Assembly: GCA_029204225.1 (NCBI GenBank)
Contig: CM055102.1
Coordinates: forward strand, 44,524,484-44,588,483
From: Diphasiastrum complanatum
Taxonomy: Eukaryota > Streptophyta > Lycopodiopsida > Lycopodiales > Lycopodiaceae
Reading direction: 5' to 3'
DNA length: 64,000 nucleotides
Below are positions 52,750 to 64,000 of the stretch, one piece after another. Position 1 is the stretch's first letter, and the number at the start of each line of letters is the position of its first letter. The notes beneath the pieces are model-generated. The model saw nothing but the letters and a program-made list of their open reading frames with translations, was not told where the DNA came from and did not search any database. Position numbers and translations under genes: made by a program.

Positions 52750-54440
52750 TCTATCCATGCTTTTCAGGACACATTCCATCATCAACAATAAATGTGTTGA
52801 CAACCTTCTACCATAACAAATGCGGGTTGAACACTTACTGGGTCTCGCCACTAAAGTTATATAGGACTAAGCTTACCAAGTGAGCCTCGCCATAGTACAC
52901 TATATAGTTAGAGTAATAAGTGCGAGACATTGGCAACTTGTATGTATAAGCCCAACCCAATGAGCATGCCAATAGGATTTGTAGAACTAGGAATAAGTGA
53001 GTTGAGTATAAAATATATAAAATACCAAAGTCAAGTTCACATGGTTCTGAGTTGGAGGAACTCACATGATTCATGTGAGGACCCTCTCACTCCAAATTTA
53101 ACTCACATGATATATGTGAGGGGCACCCTTCTCAATTTGTAACCATTAAATATTTCATGAAGGGCTTGGATTAGAATCCTTGCCAAGTAGGAATAGCCAA
53201 ACAAAGATAAAATCATCATTTTTGCTTGTTTTTTCATAAAGTTGGATAGTATGTTGCTGTAAAACGCCTTGTAGAGCTTGCCAATAGTTGAATCAAAGTC
53301 TTTTGAAGCTTTCCATGAAGTTTGAGCCAAAAATTCCATGAATTGAGCTTGTAGAAGGCCGAAAAAAGCCAAAAAGATAGTCTTCTTTTTGGTGATTTTT
53401 GGCGGATGGATTGCTCTCAATCCACAAGGGGATCATGTTGAGAAAATTCTGTCTAGTCCCCTTTTTTACCTATAAAGCAAGCTAAGGATTCAGTATGCCC
53501 CTAGTCTTGGACCAGTACTCTAGTGAATCAAGATCATTAGTTATGTTGTCATGCCCATGACTGGTCTCGGGTAGGGTGTCCACGCTAGGGACTGGTAGGC
53601 CAATTAATTGTGACTATAAGGGAATTGGGACCCTTGTGTGTACATGGTCATAATTAATGGTTGTAGGCCTAAACACATGGTGGTGAGTTGGTATGGGTCT
53701 ATCGGTGAGTCATTAGGGAACTGGATGACGCGGCCCATATAGGCTGCAGAGGTGTCCAGTGAGGTGTCACATTGCGTGCATGGGCCTTGGAAGATATAAG
53801 TATACATGTTGGGCTCTCTTTAGTGTATGTTTGATTCTGTGATAGGTAGCTAGCTACATGCTACTAGTGTGATTCCTCTTTCCATGACTCTGATTGATCC
53901 ATAGCTTGGGGGCTAGATCCGTACAATCTAGGTTTGGTTGGATGGGTTTATCCACCACCCATTCCCTTGTGTTGTTGCTTTGATGGTATGCTTAGACTAG
54001 TATCCTGTAGTGAGGACTTTACATATGCCATGTCATACTCGATGTGAACCACAATGTAATAAATAACCTTGTGAGGCCCAGACACACTAATTCGAGTTAG
54101 TACAAGGTTTGGGACAATCAATGCATGTGTAGAATATCAATAGCAATTGAATCTATCTATAGGGAAGTTGGGACCTTACATTACTATATGCACATGGAGA
54201 TCTTAGGCGTATATAAGAAGGACAAACTCGCCCTACTCCATTGTTTTGGTGATTCATTGCCATATCCTCTCTCTAATCTCATGCTTCCTAATCTTTGGCT
54301 TGGGGGTGAAGCTTCTAGAGATCAATCAGTTGCTTCTACTTGGTTGGGTGGTTTCTCCAAAGTGTATTCTTTATTGTTTTGTCTTGTAAACAGGATCTTG
54401 AGGAGCTTTTCCTTACATTTAGTCTCAAGGAATAAGTACC
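52750..54440. other. Spacer, no gene recognised
   Basis: The longest open stretch is a 105-codon minus-strand frame at 53103-53420 rich in Phe and Lys, with no family resemblance. ATATGTGAGG/CACATGAT words suggest LTR debris following the Gypsy end. Confidence 0.35.
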
Positions 54441-54447
54441 CAAGGAT

Positions 54448-54790
54448 GTTTCACATTCCGCTCTCAGTCTCTTTAGCTAATGGCTTTTTATGCAAATTTT
54501 CCTTATTATCTGTACTACTATAACCTTCTTAGCTATATTTGATATGCTAGTTATGTGAAGCTATTCCTTTACACATACACCACTTCTAGTACTATATTAA
54601 AATTTTAACTTCTTTTTTTCACATTTCCACTCTTAGTCCCTAGTTAATGGCTTTTTATGCAAGTCTTTCTTATTACCTTTTACTACTATAACTTTCTTAG
54701 CTATATTTGATAGGCTAGTTATGTGAAGCCATTACTTTACATAGATCCCACACCACTTCTAGCCTACTATAAGAAAATTTTAACTTAGAC
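54448..54790. repeat. Tandem duplication of about 170 bp
   Basis: Copy 1 (about 54448-54612) and copy 2 (about 54624-54790) share TAATGGCTTTTTATGCAA, TTAGCTATATTTGATA and GCTAGTTATGTGAAGC in the same order and orientation, with scattered differences and small indels. Both end AAAATTTTAACTT. No gene inside. Confidence 0.88.
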
Positions 54791-54799
54791 ATTGTTTTT

Positions 54800-55900
54800 T
54801 GGCCATTGGCTTCCACTCCACTTACACTTTGGTTTGGGGTCTAGATAGCTTTGAACAACGTTCACATTTACTTTGGCAATTGGGCATAATTTGTGCCATT
54901 GGTTGCAATACGTATATGTCTTCTTTCTATGCTTTAACACTTCATTTATGCTTATCAATATCAATACCATTTTAATAGCTTTCTTGATTAGTTGCACCTC
55001 ATTGGCAATAAGTGTATGTCACAAGCGATAATGGATATGTAATTCAAAACTTCAATTGAGATTCTCTATCTATTGATATATTTGTTGCTATTCTATTAGC
55101 TCAACTACTTTAGTCTTGTGTAGGCTGGGGATTGTAGAGGCAAAATCCAGAATGAATTGATTAGGTGCAACCTATCCTTGTAGTTTTTTAAGGATAAAAA
55201 AAAGTAACTATAAGGTTAAGGTGTAGTCCTACTATGCTAACTCTCCTTTGTTCCATGATATTCAAAATGCATGAGAGAATTTTCTTTTGAAAAGCTTTGG
55301 CCATCGTTGACAATGTTTCCAACAAAGGATTCTTATGCTTCTTACTACCATCACCTTCAATTGAAGTTATATCCATTTCATGTCAACTGACACTTCTTTA
55401 TTTATGGAGTCTTTCCATTAAATACTCCACCAATGCATGCCACTCATATTCCATGTTATCTTTTCTACTTCTCTTATTATTTTGATTGCAAAGAGCATTC
55501 AATGGACCTCTCAACTTACATCAGGTCCATTGTATCGTGAAACAACTCTTCTAGATCCAAAACTAAATCAAAACATCTCATAAGATTTACACAATCAATA
55601 AGAGCACAAATATAATGTAGACCTCATGGTAACAAAGATAAACGTTGGTCATGTTTATAAATCTACACTAAAATTGCTAAAATACGTGCTTTCTTACAAC
55701 TAATACCAACATTAGTTAATATGCTTCAAATAATCCTCTTATGCAGCAAAATTAGAGAAAATTAATCCTTCTTGCTAATTTCCCCTTAAGTACAACAAGA
55801 AAGCAAATCATTACATGGGAGTATATAAAAAATCAAAACTCTTTGCATTTATAGTCAAATGTATGCCTTCCAAGTACTCCAAAGAATTAGCATGACACCA
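54800..55900. other. Spacer, no gene recognised
   Basis: AT-rich; short open frames only (for example 55188-55376 on the minus strand). Possibly the 3' part of the doubtful Copia remnant that follows. Confidence 0.3.
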
Positions 55901-55949
55901 CTATCAAGTTTGCTCTTTGCAAACTTTAATGAACTTCGTAACCTGCCAT

Positions 55950-56260
55950 GTGATCATATGTCAATCATCAATCACACTTAAGAGCATAGATGTGGTTTTA
56001 TCATATTACATGCATGACATGAATAACTACTCTTAAGTACCCATTTACTCTCATCACTAGAAAAAGATTGAATGACACATGCTATCCTCTTTCACTCTAG
56101 TGCGATAGTGAAAGATTCTTCATCAACGTATGAGCACTCTTGAATATTCACTTGGTTTTTTTGTTTGACATTCTCCACCCACGCAAACCCATGTCTCTTA
56201 AGTCACATCAACATATAATAGAATTGATTGGACTATCAAGATGCTTAGCCAATTAATTAT
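55950..56260 (-). mobile_element. Possible Copia gag-protease remnant
   Basis: Minus-strand frame NVKQKNQVNIQECSYVDEES, FTIALE, stop, KRIACVIQSFSSDESKWVLK, SSYSCHACN. This may be a ruined form of the Copia protease entry (W[IV]LDSG[CA]S-H-C). DSG is not preserved, so the identification rests on position and spacing only. Confidence 0.3.
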
Positions 56261-56856
56261 AAGGTTCAAATGGCCCTTTTACCTAAAGTCAATGTGAAAA
56301 TACTACAAATGATTCCAATCACATATGTCAGGATGGTTGAAAAGATATTTCAGTGAAATGACTTGCTACACCAACCACCCACATAAAAGGCGCATAAAGC
56401 TTTCACACAAGGCCGCCTGTTAGAAGGAACTAAAACTTGGCTCAGTTTGAATTTGAATAATGTGGAAATGCATCCCATTTGACATGGAGCAATGATTCCA
56501 CTTAAAGGAGGGTAAATGAATATGCCTAGTGGCCTTCCTCAACCAATGAACTTACAACATGGTGGCTTCCATTTTCACATAGGTTGCCACCTGGGGCGAA
56601 GTCCGCCTTTGTGTAAAAGGTGGGAAGGCACTTGTTCAAGTAGTCTCAGCAAATGAGAGGAGAGTATTTTGGCTCTCCCCCAATTACCGACCTCCTATGT
56701 GAGTTCCAGCCTTATGATGTGCACAATCTCAGACATCCCACAAAAGATAAATTCGTCTTGTGAAAGATAATTCAAGTAAAAAATTTCTCCAAGAAGTCTC
56801 TCCCCAACCATCAAAGATATGTTATTGAAAAAAGGAATTGTCAAGTTTGTTTTATC

Positions 56857-57032
56857 ATTAGTTGCCCAATGCGTTCCGTTCCGGAATGATGCCCTCAAAA
56901 AAAAAAATACGTTTTTCTACAAAGGATTTAATTCATATAAAATGCAGCTAATTGTAAAACTTAAAAAATATCGTTCCAACCAGGAACGTTCCGGAACGTT
57001 CTGACCCATTTTGGTCGGAACGGGCTTCTAAG
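56857..57032. mobile_element. 176-bp MITE related to the 37.4-38.4 kb transposon
   Basis: Left end ATTAGTTGCCC with GCGTTCCGTTCCGG just inside; right end CGGAACGGGCTTCTAAG. The right end is the reverse complement of the 37447 terminus, including the adjacent CCCATTTTGGTCGG block, and the left end matches the 38440 terminus. GTTTTAT flanks both sides, a probable target duplication. The middle is an unrelated AT-rich filler of about 90 bases. Confidence 0.78.
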
Positions 57033-57039
57033 GTTTTAT

Positions 57040-58390
57040 GTAATTTTTACATCTAGTTACATTCAATCGCGTTCCTCTGTATTATAAACACCACTTCAAA
57101 GATACGTAATGCATTTCCCATCATAATCACAATATTGGGACATTAAATTTTTTTTTATTAACCTTTAGTTTGATGGAAACAAGTCAACAGTACCATATCA
57201 CAACAAGTTAAGAGCAATAGTCTCGATATGAAAGAAACAAGGAAGTTTCCATTACTGGATCACAAATCTACTCTTGAATACACTGTTGATTCTCATACAA
57301 ATAGTTGGGGAATAAAAATTGGACATTTTAGAATGGGTTCTCAAGAGACTTCTTAGTTGGAAGCCCCAAGTTTTCAGCTAAATATTCCTATAGCAAAATC
57401 TTAAGAAATTTTTTTGTATCAGTGTAAGTCCAATGTGCCAAAATACAAATGGTAAAATTATTCTGTTTACCAAAAAAGGAGTATTCTTATGACATAAGAA
57501 ATCAATAACACATTATTAGCTAGATTTCGACAAACAATTGAGCAAGGCATGTAAGGTATTTGATGAAAACACCTTAATCAAAGGAATATGCAACCATTAT
57601 CAAATGTGTATTGAAGGTAGCACTTTATATGGGTTTAGAATTCCATTGGGATCAAGAAGATTCTTCATTTTCACCATTAATTGCACCTGCATTCACATAA
57701 ACAATAAAACATTGATGTCTAATATTTTTGCTATAATTTTTTTTTGTTCCATGATTTAGCATAACAGTCTTGCCATATCAATGTAAAGGTTTCCTCAAAT
57801 TTTTTGAGCTATTTTTCAGTGCAAAACGCCATTCCACAGAATTAATTGTCTCGGTGAACCATAAAAATACAAAATCAGGAATCTACATGGCTCAAACTTT
57901 TTTTTGCTAGTGGTAAAGTTTTTGATCGAACTGGTGAATCAATTTTTTGGAGATGCTGATGGCTGAAAATTCTTTACAGCACAAAATCCTTTTGGATAAG
58001 AGTAAGTAGAATTTAAGCTCCAACCTTCACATAAGGGCATGATCTTACTGGAAACCTTTAACTGGTGGTTGAGGGTAGTTTTCAAAGTTATGTCTCGCTC
58101 GTTGCAACTTCTTAGCTGACCTTTACCACCAGTAAAGGTCACTAGAAAGACCCTTCCCCCATACATCTAATGCATTCTTACATAATGTGAACCACTCACA
58201 TCTTACTTCTTGTCATGATACAATGTCTTTTGGTTTTAGAAAAATGAAAAAATCCTTGCTATAGCTAAATGTACAACCCTGGTGTAGTCATTGCTTAATA
58301 CAATAGATTTGTGTGCAAAGTTGCGCCAGAACAAAATTCCAAAACCATGTTTGTATGGATTCCATTGATACCCATTCCTAGCATTTTTGG
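57040..58390. other. Spacer, no gene recognised
   Basis: Short open frames (for example 57538-57759 plus, 57939-58166 minus) show no recognised domain, splice context or repeat. Confidence 0.35.
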
Positions 58391-58393
58391 GTA

Positions 58394-59358
58394 GGAACGG
58401 GTACGGTACCATTCCTAAGGAGCGGCTGTTCCATTCCTTGGGAACAGATTTTTTATTGTACCATTCCAAATGTATGGAACTGTTCCTAAGGTATGGAACC
58501 GATCCTGTTTCAGGACAGAACGGTTCCGTATCAGGAGGAAAAAAAAAAAGCTAAATTTTTTATACCTAATTACTTGGACTTGTGAAGGTACAAGAGCCTA
58601 TTCCTAAGTTTCTAACCTTGTTCCTGTTCCTAACATTTCCGGAGGTCATGCATAAAAAAAGTGTTTAAAGTTCTATTGACCCTAAGTTTCTAGGACTTCT
58701 AGCTCGTGTTCCTGTTCCTGTTCCTCTTCCTAATCTTGTTCCTAAGTCCCTGTTCTTGTTCCCAAGTTCCAGTTCATGTTCCTAAGTTCCTGTTCCTTTT
58801 CCTCTTCCTAAGTTCCTGTTCGTAAGTTCAAGTTCCTGTTACTGTGTTCCTAAGTTCTTGTTCCTAAGTTTAAGTTCATGTTCTTGTTCCTATGTTCCTG
58901 TTCCTGTTCCTGTTCAAGTTCATGTTTCATTCCTAAGTTTTGTTCCTATTCTTATTTTTGTTCCTAAGTTTCGTTCCTATTTTTGTTCCTATTCGTGTTC
59001 CTAAGAGCGATTTTAACTTAGGTTTCAACTTAGGAACACGAATAGGATCCTGTTTCTATTCCTAAGTTTCGTTCCTATTTTTGTTCCTATCCTGGATTCT
59101 AAGAGCATCTTTAACTCAGGTTTCAAATTAGGAACACGAATAGGAACAAGAACATAAACCCTTTTTTTGTGAGTAAAAACCACTTTAGGCCCCCCAAAAA
59201 ATGATCTAATCATTTTTCTAAACAGATTTACCTACTTCAAATTTATTATAAAATAGAAAGGTTTTTTTTTTTTGTAGGAACGGTTCCTAAGGTACCTTGG
59301 GAACCGTATGGAACGGTTACTTAGAAAGGAGTTCCTAGGAATGGTTCCGTACTGTTCC
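58394..59358. mobile_element. GTTCC-rich inverted-repeat element with internal minisatellite
   Basis: The left end GGAACGGGTACGGTACCATTCC and the reverse complement of the right end (GGAACAGTACGGAACCATTCC) are imperfect terminal inverted repeats. Subterminal GGAACGG/CCGTTCC words occur at both ends. The interior (58695-59130) is a hexamer-based array of GTTCCT/GTTCCTAA. No transposase. Base composition of the ends recalls the CCCGTTCC-ended transposons but the termini differ, so a distinct non-autonomous family is likely. Confidence 0.55.
58695..59130. repeat. GTTCCT minisatellite containing a hairpin
   Basis: An irregular array of GTTCCT, GTTCCTAA and TTCCTATT units. Near its end the unit switches strand: arms at 58987-59005 and 59029-59047 are perfect 19-base inverted repeats (TCCTATTCGTGTTCCTAAG and its complement) around a 23-base loop. 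The orientation change suggests a fold-back or inverted duplication. Confidence 0.85.
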
Positions 59359-59359
59359 T

Positions 59360-60585
59360 CTGGAATACTATTTTGGAGCATAGGATTTCAGCTGTCTGGA
59401 ACTCCTTTTCCTTAGTTTTTTTAAAACTTCATATATAGTATTGAAGGGGTATACAATGCTATACGTAATAATCAGGTTTAAACTTTTGTACATAATGTGG
59501 ACACAAATCTTGAATTGAACACAGGCTATGCACTACATTACAGATTCTCTATAAATATTCAAATTTTGTAAATAATTCACCCCATGAAATCTAAACAGTC
59601 ATATAAACACTGATATAATCATAGTTCGGTGGTGTACAAAAAGTCTTTCTGTATGTATCTCTTTAAGATAAGCTAATTAATTTTTTTTTAAGGCTAACTA
59701 AGCTCAATTTAGACAGCCACATTTTTTGCTAATTTCCAGTGCGGGGGGGGGGTTTGATTTCCAGCATTGGTTCAAGCCATTTTTCAAAACATGTCTGTGT
59801 TTTTTGCTTGTCAAAGGAGGTCGATTCTAGCCATTGAACACCAGCACTAACTTTGAAAAACTTCTTTATAAATAGAAAACACAAAAGAAATGAAAGGCAC
59901 AGCCCACTCCATGTGGACATGGAACAACTAGTCGGCGCGTTGTCTATTGTTTATTTGCAGTATTGTGTTGAGAGTACAAAGGAAGGCAGTTGTGTAGGAG
60001 AAATGGGTGTGAAGAAGAGTGCAAGTAACTTCTCAGCTAACAATTTTCTTGAAAGGTAGAGTAGGAGGAAAGACCTTAATCCTGATGCAAAAGGGTGATA
60101 ATCTAGTGTGGATTCTTAAGAAAATTCCAGAAAATAATGTGCTGACTATGACATAGTAACTGATGACTTGAAATTTAGATTTCATGCTTAGCACTTCCTC
60201 TAATCTCCTAGTCATACTTGGCCGAATGGCAGGTCTAGTTTACGCTTTAGATCATCGACACAGTCTTTGTTTCTGACTATGCTAGGATCTGTCCTTACAG
60301 ATCGCAGAGAATTGGGGAGCATTTGTGGCCAGCAATCATTTCAAGAGGTAATTTTAATGGTTTAAATTCATACTATAACCGAAACAACCTGGTCTCCTTT
60401 GTATCAATGAAGCTAATACGTGATTGTCCACAAAAAGGAACTCAATTTACAGGGTTTTTGAGAACCAACTTTTGCATGTAAAAAAGGAATTTCATCTTAA
60501 GAAGTTTATCTATACTACTTAACAGCAGGACTCTATGTTTGTTTAACTTGCACCAAACTTTACTAGAGACAAAAAGTGGGAATGT
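59360..60585. other. Spacer; expected last D2HGDH exon not found
   Basis: The minus-strand gene ending its visible part at 60589 should continue into this interval with a LDP.GI-NPYK exon. I did not find it. A G-run (59742-59751) is the only notable tract. Confidence 0.35.
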
Positions 60586-60588
60586 TAC

Positions 60589-61081
60589 AGTTTCAGGAGT
60601 CTTGCTGTAGTGTATTGCATGAGGCTTCATGAATCCTAGACCATGTTCTGCACTTACGCTTCCTTTGTGCTGTGATGTCCACTCGTACACAAAGGGTTCT
60701 ATCTGTAAAAGTAGCTGCAACAAAAGAGCTCTCAGAAAAAATAAGCAGTTTTGTGGTTCCACTTTTACATGTGATTATCACCACATTCACACTACATTTT
60801 AGAGATTGAACAATTTCAACATCAACTGGTATTTATATAGAATTTCAAGGACCACTCTTTGATCAATTGCAGTGGTTGCTTGATTGACTTCAAACTTAAG
60901 CTGCAAAGGACAGCCAATCGTTTGTGGAAACTGTCAAATGACTCGTACCAGAGCATTTGACAACATATCAACCAAAAAGATCTGCATATTTGTACCTTCT
61001 CATCATACTTAGGAGCTGAAATGTTCAGGTGCAGGTTTCCATCCCCAAGATGACCATATCCAATCACAATTGCTGAGTCAC
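60589..61081 (-). CDS. D2HGDH: D-2-hydroxyglutarate dehydrogenase, partial (two exons)
   Basis: A mitochondrial FAD enzyme that oxidises D-2-hydroxyglutarate to 2-oxoglutarate and passes electrons to ETF. Upstream exon 60996-61081 reads [28 protein letters not shown]; donor GTACAA. The next exon, 60589-60714 after acceptor TTGTTGCAG, reads [36 protein letters not shown] and SKTPET, donor GTAACA. The join [17 protein letters not shown] matches the plant enzyme without gaps and phases agree (0/0). [11 protein letters not shown] and SAEHG hold the His and Glu metal-binding residues of the FAD-oxidase C-terminal domain. The N-terminal FAD domain and the final LDP.GILNPYK exon were not found, so the gene is either spread over large introns beyond what I could recognise or a broken copy. 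Confidence 0.85.
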
Positions 61082-63540
61082 CTAGTCAAAGAGAATAAAC
61101 TCAAGAAGTTCATGCTCACCACAAGTTGCAACTTACAGATTTTGGCAAGACAATAAGGGTAAAAATAGGAATTTTAACACTATGCGAGAAATTTCGACAA
61201 TGGATGGCTTGAAAGTTCTGGCCAAATGCAGCAAATGAAATAAAAAATCAAGAAAAATATCAGCACAAAAATTCTAGAACCGAATCAGAAAACGTGATAA
61301 TGAGGTGGGATGCTGCTTGGAAGCTGATGCCATGATAGGGATAGACTATGGCACCAGAACATACTTGCATCCTTCCACAAGCCCAAACTCACAAATTTTT
61401 TAAAGCTGTCAACCTTATTCTTAGAAGTATGTGCAGAACAAATTCAGAAAGCAAGTTCAAGAGCATATTTAATCACAATAGAACTATTCTCTAATCTGGA
61501 AAAGACTAGCAAACAGTTACAGGATATTCGATAGGAATAATAATAAAAAAACCCAAATTCAAGCATGTTTTACATCATATCACAAGACCTTAAGAGACAA
61601 AAAAAATTACCTACAGCCATGATCTTATGAAACACGTTACTCGCACGAGCTCAAAAGCAATAGCAACTTAAAAAACTAATTTTAATTCGAAAATTATGAA
61701 CTCATCTTGCTAGCTGAGCAATTCGGATAACCAGTTCATGGAATTTGAAAAACTAAAACTCAAGGCCACATGCTTATTTTGACGATTTTCTCACAAATAA
61801 TGCCTAAAACAACAAAGGCATGCTATGATGTTTTCTGGCCTGTTTTGGGGAGGGAAGGTGCAGGGGAAAGGGGGATGGTTATGGGCTCTGGAGTCTGCAC
61901 TAAGTTCTCCATAATGGAGTCAAACAAAATCAATTTTACCTCTGGCAAAGATAAAATATCTTACGCTTTTTTGAGAATTTTTAAGGTGAGTTTTGGCAGT
62001 CACCAGGAGATAAAAATATTAAGGTTGAATTATGGTACCCTTGACCTCTCTTGCTGTAGATCAAATAATGCTACTATATTCAAAGTAACATCCAGCTATG
62101 GGCATGCAATTAGGGCCTTCATTAATATATTCTATCGTACTTGGGGCCACATCGATTCATACAGACCCCAAAAGTACTAATTAATTGCATCCACTCCATT
62201 TTCATGTCGTTTAGTAGTTCTATATGCTGTTCCGTGTCCTATCATAAAGCAAATATCAGCTGTCAAAAGGAAACGTCAAAAAAATTTACAATTTGATCAG
62301 CTATGGCTGTGTCACTGGCCTGCGGTGACATCCTTGTACATTCTCTACATGTATCAAAATTTTATTAAGAGTTTGCTGAGATGAGTCGCCAACCTTCTGG
62401 ACTTAGTTGACCAGTGATCAAGATATGTTGAGGTATTGCGAGCTTGGTGTTATACAGGTTTAGGGGGGCCAACATCACTAGCCAATTTTGGTCCTCTGGG
62501 GCCTTGACTGCGAAGATGTAGAACTGTTCTATGCTACTTAAAAAGAAGATAGAAGGCTGTGACCACACCATTATACGAAGAAACTCGTTTTTCCAGAAAT
62601 TATCCTCTAATTTCAGACCTTTGAGATTTGCTGCAGACCTTTTAAACAAGGAATTGCTGCTGACTATAGTGATATCTGATTCATATCACTCGTAGTTAGT
62701 CGGCAATCATGCTAAAAATCATGGTCTAAAAGATTTTTGATAGAATTCTGACTTTGGCTAGCTCAAAACCGATTTCTACTATACAATTTTGTATCAGAGG
62801 TTGATGCACTCTTTGATAGGATTGAGAACGCCCTACTCTCAGCCTCGTTTTTCATTGATGAGCATACACATGATCATGTGAAGAATTCTTCCATAAAATG
62901 TGAAAACTACATGGAAAAATGGGAGTTTTACTGATATTGTCTTCTTGTGCTTTTGTATACATTGTTGGTAGTGATTTGAGCGTTCCTTGTTGCTTACTGT
63001 GCTCTGGGATTAGCGCAAAGGGGACCTGAGTAACAGAATCCGTAAACAATATGTTTTCAGCACATAGTACGAGCATACTAATCAAATTAAATTTTTTTGC
63101 TATATTGGAGCTATAGGTTTGAAACATTGAGCCTTACCCAAATTCAACCTGCAGCAACTCTCACACGGTCCTAGTGAGATCTCAAATCTAAAATGAGAAT
63201 CTCTGCTTTATCTAGATAGACAAAGATGCCCCCAATTCCATGTATTGCTTCGGTTGGATTAATGAGATTTTTAATCTTAGACCAAGTCCAATATGCAATG
63301 TGATTCTGTTTTGGATCATGGTGAAGTATTTTCTCTAGAAAACATTGAGATACTAAGCCATGAGCAACAAATAGTGCAGACTATTATAAATGAATGAAAA
63401 AAGGCATTCTTTTCTAGATTACCCGTGGCTTATCACCTGCAAGCATGGTAGACCAGTGGAAAGAGGTATCACTTGGTAGTCAACTTGTCTTGGGCAACTA
63501 TAAATGTGTAGCCATAAAAAAGAAGATGAGGCTGGTAGGC
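61082..63540. other. Expected 5' part of the D2HGDH gene, no exon recognised
   Basis: On the minus strand the preceding D2HGDH exons (YVLIETTGS, GLISDGV, KYDLSLP) should lie here but none was found. Open stretches at 61770-62180 (plus), 62365-62649 (minus) and 62852-63127 (minus) have no family resemblance and no exon borders I trust. Confidence 0.35.
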
Positions 63541-64000
63541 AAATAGAAGAATATATTTGAGAATGGGACATATCAGACCTTGTTTATTGCCATGGGGTGC
63601 ACCAGTCCTTTTAAAGAACAAGAAGGATGGGGGTATCCATATGTGTGGATTAAAAGGTCTGAATATAACTTACTATGAAAATTAAATAACCATTGCTTAG
63701 AATGGAGACCTTGGAGACCATCTTCACTTTACTAGAATTGATCTTAGGACATGGTACCGTTAGATCAAAATTAGCAGAACATATATCTAAGACAAGTTTC
63801 AGATTCGATGGTCATTATGAATTTTAATTCTTACCTTTCGGATTAACTAGTGCTCCTACAATTTAACAAATGATGAATGATTTGTTTCGTCCATACTTGG
63901 CAAATTTTGTAGTAGTGTTTTTAGATGATATTCTTGTCTACAACAAAACATCGAAGGAACATGTGAAGCAGCTTTGTAATGTACTATGAATTCTTAGAAA
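63540..64000 (+). mobile_element. Gypsy RT, continuing beyond the window
   Basis: Frames give HIRPCLLPWGAPVLLKNKKD, GGIHMC, then after frameshifts KTSFRFDGHYEF, LPFGLTSAPTI, QMMNDLFRPYLANFVVVFLD and DILVYNKTSKEH. FLDDIL is the RT active site (Y.DD with Phe for Tyr). Stops occur, and the region between the first and second block is frameshifted. The rest of pol should lie to the right. Confidence 0.8.

Noticed and set aside
53103-53420. 105-codon minus-strand protein
   Set aside because: No recognisable domain and no splice or start support; the region looks like LTR debris.
62365-62649. Upstream D2HGDH exon
   Set aside because: The minus-strand frame has none of the expected FAD-domain words (ETTGS, SDGV, KYDLSLP).

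Overview
This is plant nuclear DNA: AT-rich, mostly decayed Copia and Gypsy retrotransposons, with long spliced introns bounded by GT/AG. Two host genes can be supported. The more remarkable is on the + strand, about 23.4-37.0 kb. It is a C5-cytosine DNA methyltransferase whose motifs run in canonical order (I, IV, VI, then IX-X), so it resembles DNMT3 rather than the rearranged DRM enzymes. DNMT3-type enzymes are known from non-flowering plants and not from angiosperms, so I infer a non-flowering land plant (moss, fern, gymnosperm or similar).

The last methyltransferase exon (motif X, ending MEPGE at 34244) has a GT donor in phase 0. The next coding exon (35213, starting IWALFN) opens a domain that reads as DUF3444, a plant domain normally found in J-domain proteins. 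Exon phases and the domain boundary fit a single product, a DNMT3-DUF3444 fusion. I know of no description of this architecture but could not search. A 6.2-kb intron in the catalytic region holds an antisense Gypsy element next to a Copia fragment, and a short segment of the fold (around motif VIII) is not accounted for there.

Layout. 0.6-5.2 kb: Copia fragments in both orientations and a complete Copia LTR (3639-4547). 6.1-13.2 kb: minus-strand Copia material, including an LTR (8335-9508), a pol with a chimeric double integrase, a TTCGA-type repeat, and gag/integrase remnants. 13.3-19.9 kb: a nest in which an old minus-strand LTR holds a solo LTR (14178-15468, TSD GATTA) and a complete but pol-deleted Copia element (15517-19846, TSD ATAAT). 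20.0-20.8 kb: a Gypsy 3' end with LTR and a Copia linker. 22.3-37.0 kb: the methyltransferase gene. 37.4-38.4 kb: a TIR DNA transposon, with a 176-bp relative at 56.9 kb. 40.9-47.7 kb: two convergent Gypsy elements, the second split by a truncated Copia. 48.1-48.6 kb: a 27-bp minisatellite. 49.6-51.5 kb: Copia gag plus an uncharacterised block also present at 6.1-7.1 kb. 52.2-52.7 kb: a Gypsy pol terminus. 54.4-54.8 kb: a tandem duplication. 55.9-56.3 kb: a doubtful Copia remnant. 58.4-59.4 kb: a GTTCC-rich inverted-repeat element. 60.6-61.1 kb: two minus-strand exons of D-2-hydroxyglutarate dehydrogenase. 63.5-64.0 kb: a Gypsy reverse transcriptase running off the end.

No rRNA, tRNA or CRISPR was seen. 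Almost all retroelement reading frames carry stops or frameshifts. Apart from the host exons, the best preserved reading frames are the gag and RNase H parts of the 15.5-19.8 kb element.
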